NCBI GenBank assembly: GCA_000963575.1
Contig: CP011077.1
Coordinates: 3,224,001 to 3,288,000 of the forward strand
Length of the DNA stretch: 64,000 nucleotides
Direction of reading: 5' to 3'
Origin: Klebsiella michiganensis
GTDB taxonomy: Bacteria; Pseudomonadota; Gammaproteobacteria; Enterobacterales; Enterobacteriaceae
In this document: positions 61,125 to 64,000 of the stretch, in pieces
Numbering within the stretch: position 1 is the stretch's first letter
How the letters are laid out: every line of letters starts with the position of its first letter
Made by a program: the position numbers and the translations under genes
The notes under the pieces: generated by a model
Databases searched by the model: none
What the model was told of the DNA's origin: nothing
What the model saw: the letters and a program-made list of their open reading frames with translations, nothing else

Positions 61125-61144
61125 TTTTAATAGCCCCTAAATCA

Positions 61145-62665
61145 TCACAGGTGCACAGACGCAAGACGGAGGATTTCGTTCTGCGTTGTTGTTTTGGTGT
61201 CTACAATTCCGGCCACGAGCCCGTTGCTCATGACCAGAATACGGTCTGTAATCCCTAACAATTCCGGCATCTCGGACGAAATGATAATGATCCCTTTCCC
61301 TTTTTTGGCCAGTTCGGCAATCAGTTGGTAAATCTCAAACTTGGCGCCAACGTCAATGCCGCGCGTCGGTTCATCCAGCATCAGGATTTCCGGTTGAGTA
61401 AGCAGCCAGCGGCCAATAATGACTTTTTGCTGGTTACCGCCGGACAGTGAGCCGATGGAGGTCCGGTGCCCCGGCGTTTTCACGCGCATGGAGTCGATAA
61501 CCCACTGGGTATCGCTTTTCATGCGGGAGTTATCCAGCAGGCCGACCTTGTTTTTGTAATTACGAATATTGGAAATGAGTGAGTTAAAGCCGATATCCAG
61601 GTAGGCGTAAATCCCGGTCGAGCGGCGCTCTTCAGTCACCAGCGCAAAGCCGTGATTAATCGCTTCGTTCGCGCTGCTGTTGTTAATCTTTTTGCCGTGC
61701 AGCTTAATGGTGCCGCCAGATTTTTCGCGGATACCAAACAGCGTTTCCACAATGTCGGTACGCTTCGCGCCGACCAGGCCGGCAATGCCGAGGATTTCCC
61801 CTTTGTGCAGATCAAAGGAAATATCGCGAATCGATGGCTGCCGCAGCGAGGTCAGGTTGCGTACTTCGAGGATAACTTCGCCCGGCACGTTGGATTTGTC
61901 CGGGAAGCGTTGGTTCAGGGAGCGGCCCACCATCATGGCGATGATTTTGTCCATATCCAGCCCTTCCAGCGGCTGGGTGGCAATCCACTGCCCGTCGCGC
62001 AAAATAGTAATTTCATCGCACAGCTGGAATATTTCTTCCATTTTATGGGAGATATAAACAATGCCGCAGCCGCGATCTTTTAATTTGCGAATGATTTTAA
62101 AAAGATGATTAACTTCTTTTTCCGTCAGCGATGACGTTGGCTCGTCCATAATAACGATTTTGGCGTTATAGGAAAAAGCCTTGGCGATTTCAATCATTTG
62201 CATTTGAGAAACAGATAGCGTACCGACGCGGGCTCGCGGGTCGATATCAATATCCAGCTCGTCAAATATCTCTTTGGTGTCGCGGTACATTTTATCCTGA
62301 TCGACAAACACGCCTTTGGTCGGGTAGCGCCCAAGCCACATGTTGTCCATCACGGTGCGCTGCAGAACCAGGTTAAGCTCCTGATGCACCATAGAAATAC
62401 CGTTTTCCAGCGCCTCTTTCGTGCTGCTGAAATTCACCTCTTTTCCCTGAAAAAGGATACTGCCGGAATCTTTGCTGTAGATCCCAAAAAGGCATTTCAA
62501 TAATGTCGATTTGCCCGCACCGTTTTCACCCATCAGGGCGTGAATAGAGTGTGGACGCACTTTTAAATTAACATTATCCAGTGCCTTGACGCCGGGGAAG
62601 GATTTATTAATGCCGGTCATTTCCAGCAAAAATTCCGTCGGCGTAGCTGAGTTATTGTCGACCAT
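61145..62665 (-). CDS. mglA: Galactose/methyl-galactoside ABC ATPase MglA
   Basis: The 506-residue protein is a two-domain ABC ATPase for sugar import. The first Walker A is GENGAGKST, the signature LSVSQMQMIEIAKA; the second domain is degenerate in Walker A (VGAKRTD) but has SLSGGNQQKV. E. coli MglA is 506. The mglB-mglA gap of 271 bp holds an ERIC element and a hairpin. Confidence 0.96.
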   Translation of the reverse strand: MVDNNSATPTEFLLEMTGINKSFPGVKALDNVNLKVRPHSIHALMGENGAGKSTLLKCLFGIYSKDSGSILFQGKEVNFSSTKEALENGISMVHQELNLVLQRTVMDNMWLGRYPTKGVFVDQDKMYRDTKEIFDELDIDIDPRARVGTLSVSQMQMIEIAKAFSYNAKIVIMDEPTSSLTEKEVNHLFKIIRKLKDRGCGIVYISHKMEEIFQLCDEITILRDGQWIATQPLEGLDMDKIIAMMVGRSLNQRFPDKSNVPGEVILEVRNLTSLRQPSIRDISFDLHKGEILGIAGLVGAKRTDIVETLFGIREKSGGTIKLHGKKINNSSANEAINHGFALVTEERRSTGIYAYLDIGFNSLISNIRNYKNKVGLLDNSRMKSDTQWVIDSMRVKTPGHRTSIGSLSGGNQQKVIIGRWLLTQPEILMLDEPTRGIDVGAKFEIYQLIAELAKKGKGIIIISSEMPELLGITDRILVMSNGLVAGIVDTKTTTQNEILRLASVHL

Positions 62666-62701
62666 AATTATACCTGTGTCGCTGAGTAACTGGCCTAAAG
62701 C

Positions 62702-62722
62702 CGGGCGCAGGGTTCTGCGCCC
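62702..62722 (-). promoter_or_regulatory. Stem-loop between mglB and mglA
   Basis: CGGGCGCAG / CTGCGCCCG pairs around a GGTT loop. On the minus strand it follows the ERIC and precedes mglA, with no strong T-run. It may protect the mglB mRNA 3' end, so that the binding protein is made in excess of MglAC. Confidence 0.6.
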
Positions 62723-62739
62723 GTATACAACAAAAAAAC

Positions 62740-62936
62740 GTTATACCCTTAATAATTCGAGCTGCAGGACAAAAGACTTTCAAGTCTTTTGAACAGCGCA
62801 TTGCGCTTGCCCCGTCGGGGCGAGGCTCTGCCGAGTAACGCAGCAAGCTCACGGATCCCCAGGCGCTTACATCAAGTAAGTCACTGGGGTGAGCGAGTGC
62901 AGTTAACGTCCCTGCGGCTCAAAGGATGACGGGTAT
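62740..62936. repeat. ERIC element with internal insertion
   Basis: The ends match ERIC: GTTATACCCTTAATAATTCG at the left and GGATGACGGGTAT at the right, with CCCCAGGCGCTTACATCAAG and AAGTCACTGGGGTGAGCGAG at the core. About 70 bp is inserted after GAGCTGCAG. The insert has AAAAGACT/AGTCTTTT and GCCCCGTCGGGGC palindromes. The right end abuts the mglB stop codon exactly. Confidence 0.9.
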
Positions 62937-63932
62937 TTATTTGCCGATGAACTGTGCGAGATTATCTTTATCCACGCCTACATAAGGTACGCGTACGATT
63001 TTGTTCTCAATCTTCCAGTTAGTGCCTTCGGCGGCTGGCTTACCGTCGGCCAGGTTTTTCGCCAGGTCGAAGGTGGCTTTTGCCTGGTTGTTGGCGTCGT
63101 TCAGCACGGTACCGGCCATTGCACCGGATTTCACCAGCGCCAGCGCTTCCGGCAGGGCATCTACGCCAAAGACTGGAATAGAGGTTTTGTTGTGCGCTTT
63201 CAGCGCTTCTACTGCACCCATTGCCATCGCGTCGTTGTTAGCGATAACCACTTCGATTTTGTTAGCGTTCGGGCCGGAAAGCCACGCATCCATTTTGTCT
63301 TTAGCCTGAGCGGTATCCCACATGGCGGTATCCAGCTGCAGTTGCTGAGTTTTCAGACCTTTATCGTTCAGCTCTTTGATAACGTAGGTGGTACGCGCTT
63401 CGGCATCCGGGTGGCCCGGTTCACCTTTCAGCAGCACGAACTGGATCTGGCCGTCTTTGTTCAGATCCCAGGCCGGGTTAGCCGCCCAGTGTTTAGCGAT
63501 CAGGTCGCCCTGGATGATGCCGGACTCTTTGGAGTCGGTACCAACGTAGTAAGCTTTGTCGTAGCTATCCAGCGCTTTACGGGAAGGTTCTTTGTTGAAG
63601 AACACAACCGGCACGTTTTGCGCGCGTGCTTTTTCGATTACGGTGCCCGCTGCAGCCGGGTCAACCAGGTTGATGGCCAGCGCTTTCACGCCTTTGGCCA
63701 GCAGAACGTCGATCTGGTCGTTCTGTTTGGACTGGTCGTTTTGGGAGTCGTTCATCAGCAGCTGTACGTCAGGTGACGCTTTCGCATCTTTCTCGATAGC
63801 TTTACGAACCACTGACATGAAGTTGTCGTCGTATTTATAAATCGTCACACCAATACGGTCAGCGGCGTTCGCTGCGGCACCAAACAGCATGCAGGACATC
63901 ACGGCGGACAGAGTCAAAACCTTCTTATTCAT
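62937..63932 (-). CDS. mglB: D-galactose-binding periplasmic protein MglB
   Basis: The 331-residue binding protein (E. coli 332) has a signal peptide (1-23, ending ANA) and the type I SBP fold with the galactose/glucose site (RIGVTIYKYDDNFMSVVRKA, NNDAMAMGAVEALK). It also serves galactose chemotaxis. RBS GGAGATACCATG. The promoter and galS lie mostly outside the window to the right (63933-64000 is the leader only). Confidence 0.97.
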   Translation of the reverse strand: MNKKVLTLSAVMSCMLFGAAANAADRIGVTIYKYDDNFMSVVRKAIEKDAKASPDVQLLMNDSQNDQSKQNDQIDVLLAKGVKALAINLVDPAAAGTVIEKARAQNVPVVFFNKEPSRKALDSYDKAYYVGTDSKESGIIQGDLIAKHWAANPAWDLNKDGQIQFVLLKGEPGHPDAEARTTYVIKELNDKGLKTQQLQLDTAMWDTAQAKDKMDAWLSGPNANKIEVVIANNDAMAMGAVEALKAHNKTSIPVFGVDALPEALALVKSGAMAGTVLNDANNQAKATFDLAKNLADGKPAAEGTNWKIENKIVRVPYVGVDKDNLAQFIGK

Positions 63933-64000
63933 GGTATCTCCGGTTTTTATTTTGCAGGGTAGTTCGCGTTCGAAACCAGGCAGGACAGTAATGTTATGAA

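Overview
This window is chromosomal DNA from a member of the Enterobacteriaceae. Almost every housekeeping gene is a near full-length counterpart of an E. coli or Salmonella gene: thiM/thiD, mrp/metG, mdfA, dacC, rimO, gsiABCD, moeAB, ybiT, ldtB, cdd, sanA and mglBAC. It also carries lpxO, an asc beta-glucoside operon, an ApeE-type autotransporter, many short palindromic repeats and an ERIC element, which suggests a Cedecea-, Enterobacter- or Leclercia-like genus. The genus cannot be fixed from the sequence alone. There is no phage, integrase, transposase gene, rRNA, tRNA or CRISPR array.

Layout. 1-2018: end of yegW, then thiD and thiM under a TPP riboswitch. 2492-7766: surface and accessory genes (a very short YadA-type trimeric adhesin, lpxO, azoreductase/DoxX, LysR, GNAT, and a small protein-kinase-like protein resembling the HopBF1 effector family). 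7905-11421: a Fur-box-controlled siderophore binding protein and TonB receptor. 11516-15634: ascB-ascF with divergent ascG. 15834-21242: MFS/heme-binding-like pair, aldo-keto reductase with divergent LysR, secreted esterase, small exported protein. 21294-25783: yehS, GNAT, mrp and metG. 26200-35084: mdfA, two PAP2 phosphatases, deoR, dacC, gstB, yliI, bssR, rimO. 35125-35723: a non-coding, two-armed inverted element with strongly conserved RNA-like hairpins. 35766-42915: MipA-like protein and the glutathione import operon (iaaA-gsiABCD). 43270-47436: ApeE-like esterase autotransporter, moeA-moeB. 47473-48800: a short MgtE-type transporter behind an M-box magnesium riboswitch. 48856-53900: LacI regulator, MFS sugar transporter and GH31 glycosidase. 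54163-56912: ybiT, ldtB. 57084-63932: yohJ-yohK-cdd-sanA and the mgl galactose transporter with an ERIC element inside the operon.

Two things stand out at the large scale. First, genes that lie near minute 18-19 of the E. coli map (mdfA to ldtB, 26.2-56.9 kb) are embedded between genes that lie near minute 47-48 (thiM..metG on the left, yohJ..mglB on the right), so the window contains two synteny junctions. Second, the gene borders are rich in palindromic repeats of several families: a CCCTCTCCC/GGGAGAGGG family at six loci, two of which have grown into tandem arrays of 51-52 bp and 36 bp period; a 138-bp element in two copies; the ERIC; and the element after rimO.

The best candidate for something undescribed is the element at 35125-35723. 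It has 21-bp perfect terminal inverted repeats. Inside are two diverged arms that keep the same set of stem-loops in the same order, with compensatory changes in the stems and an invariant TTCCCGA apical loop. The kinase-like gene at 7155-7766 is the best candidate for an unrecognised effector.
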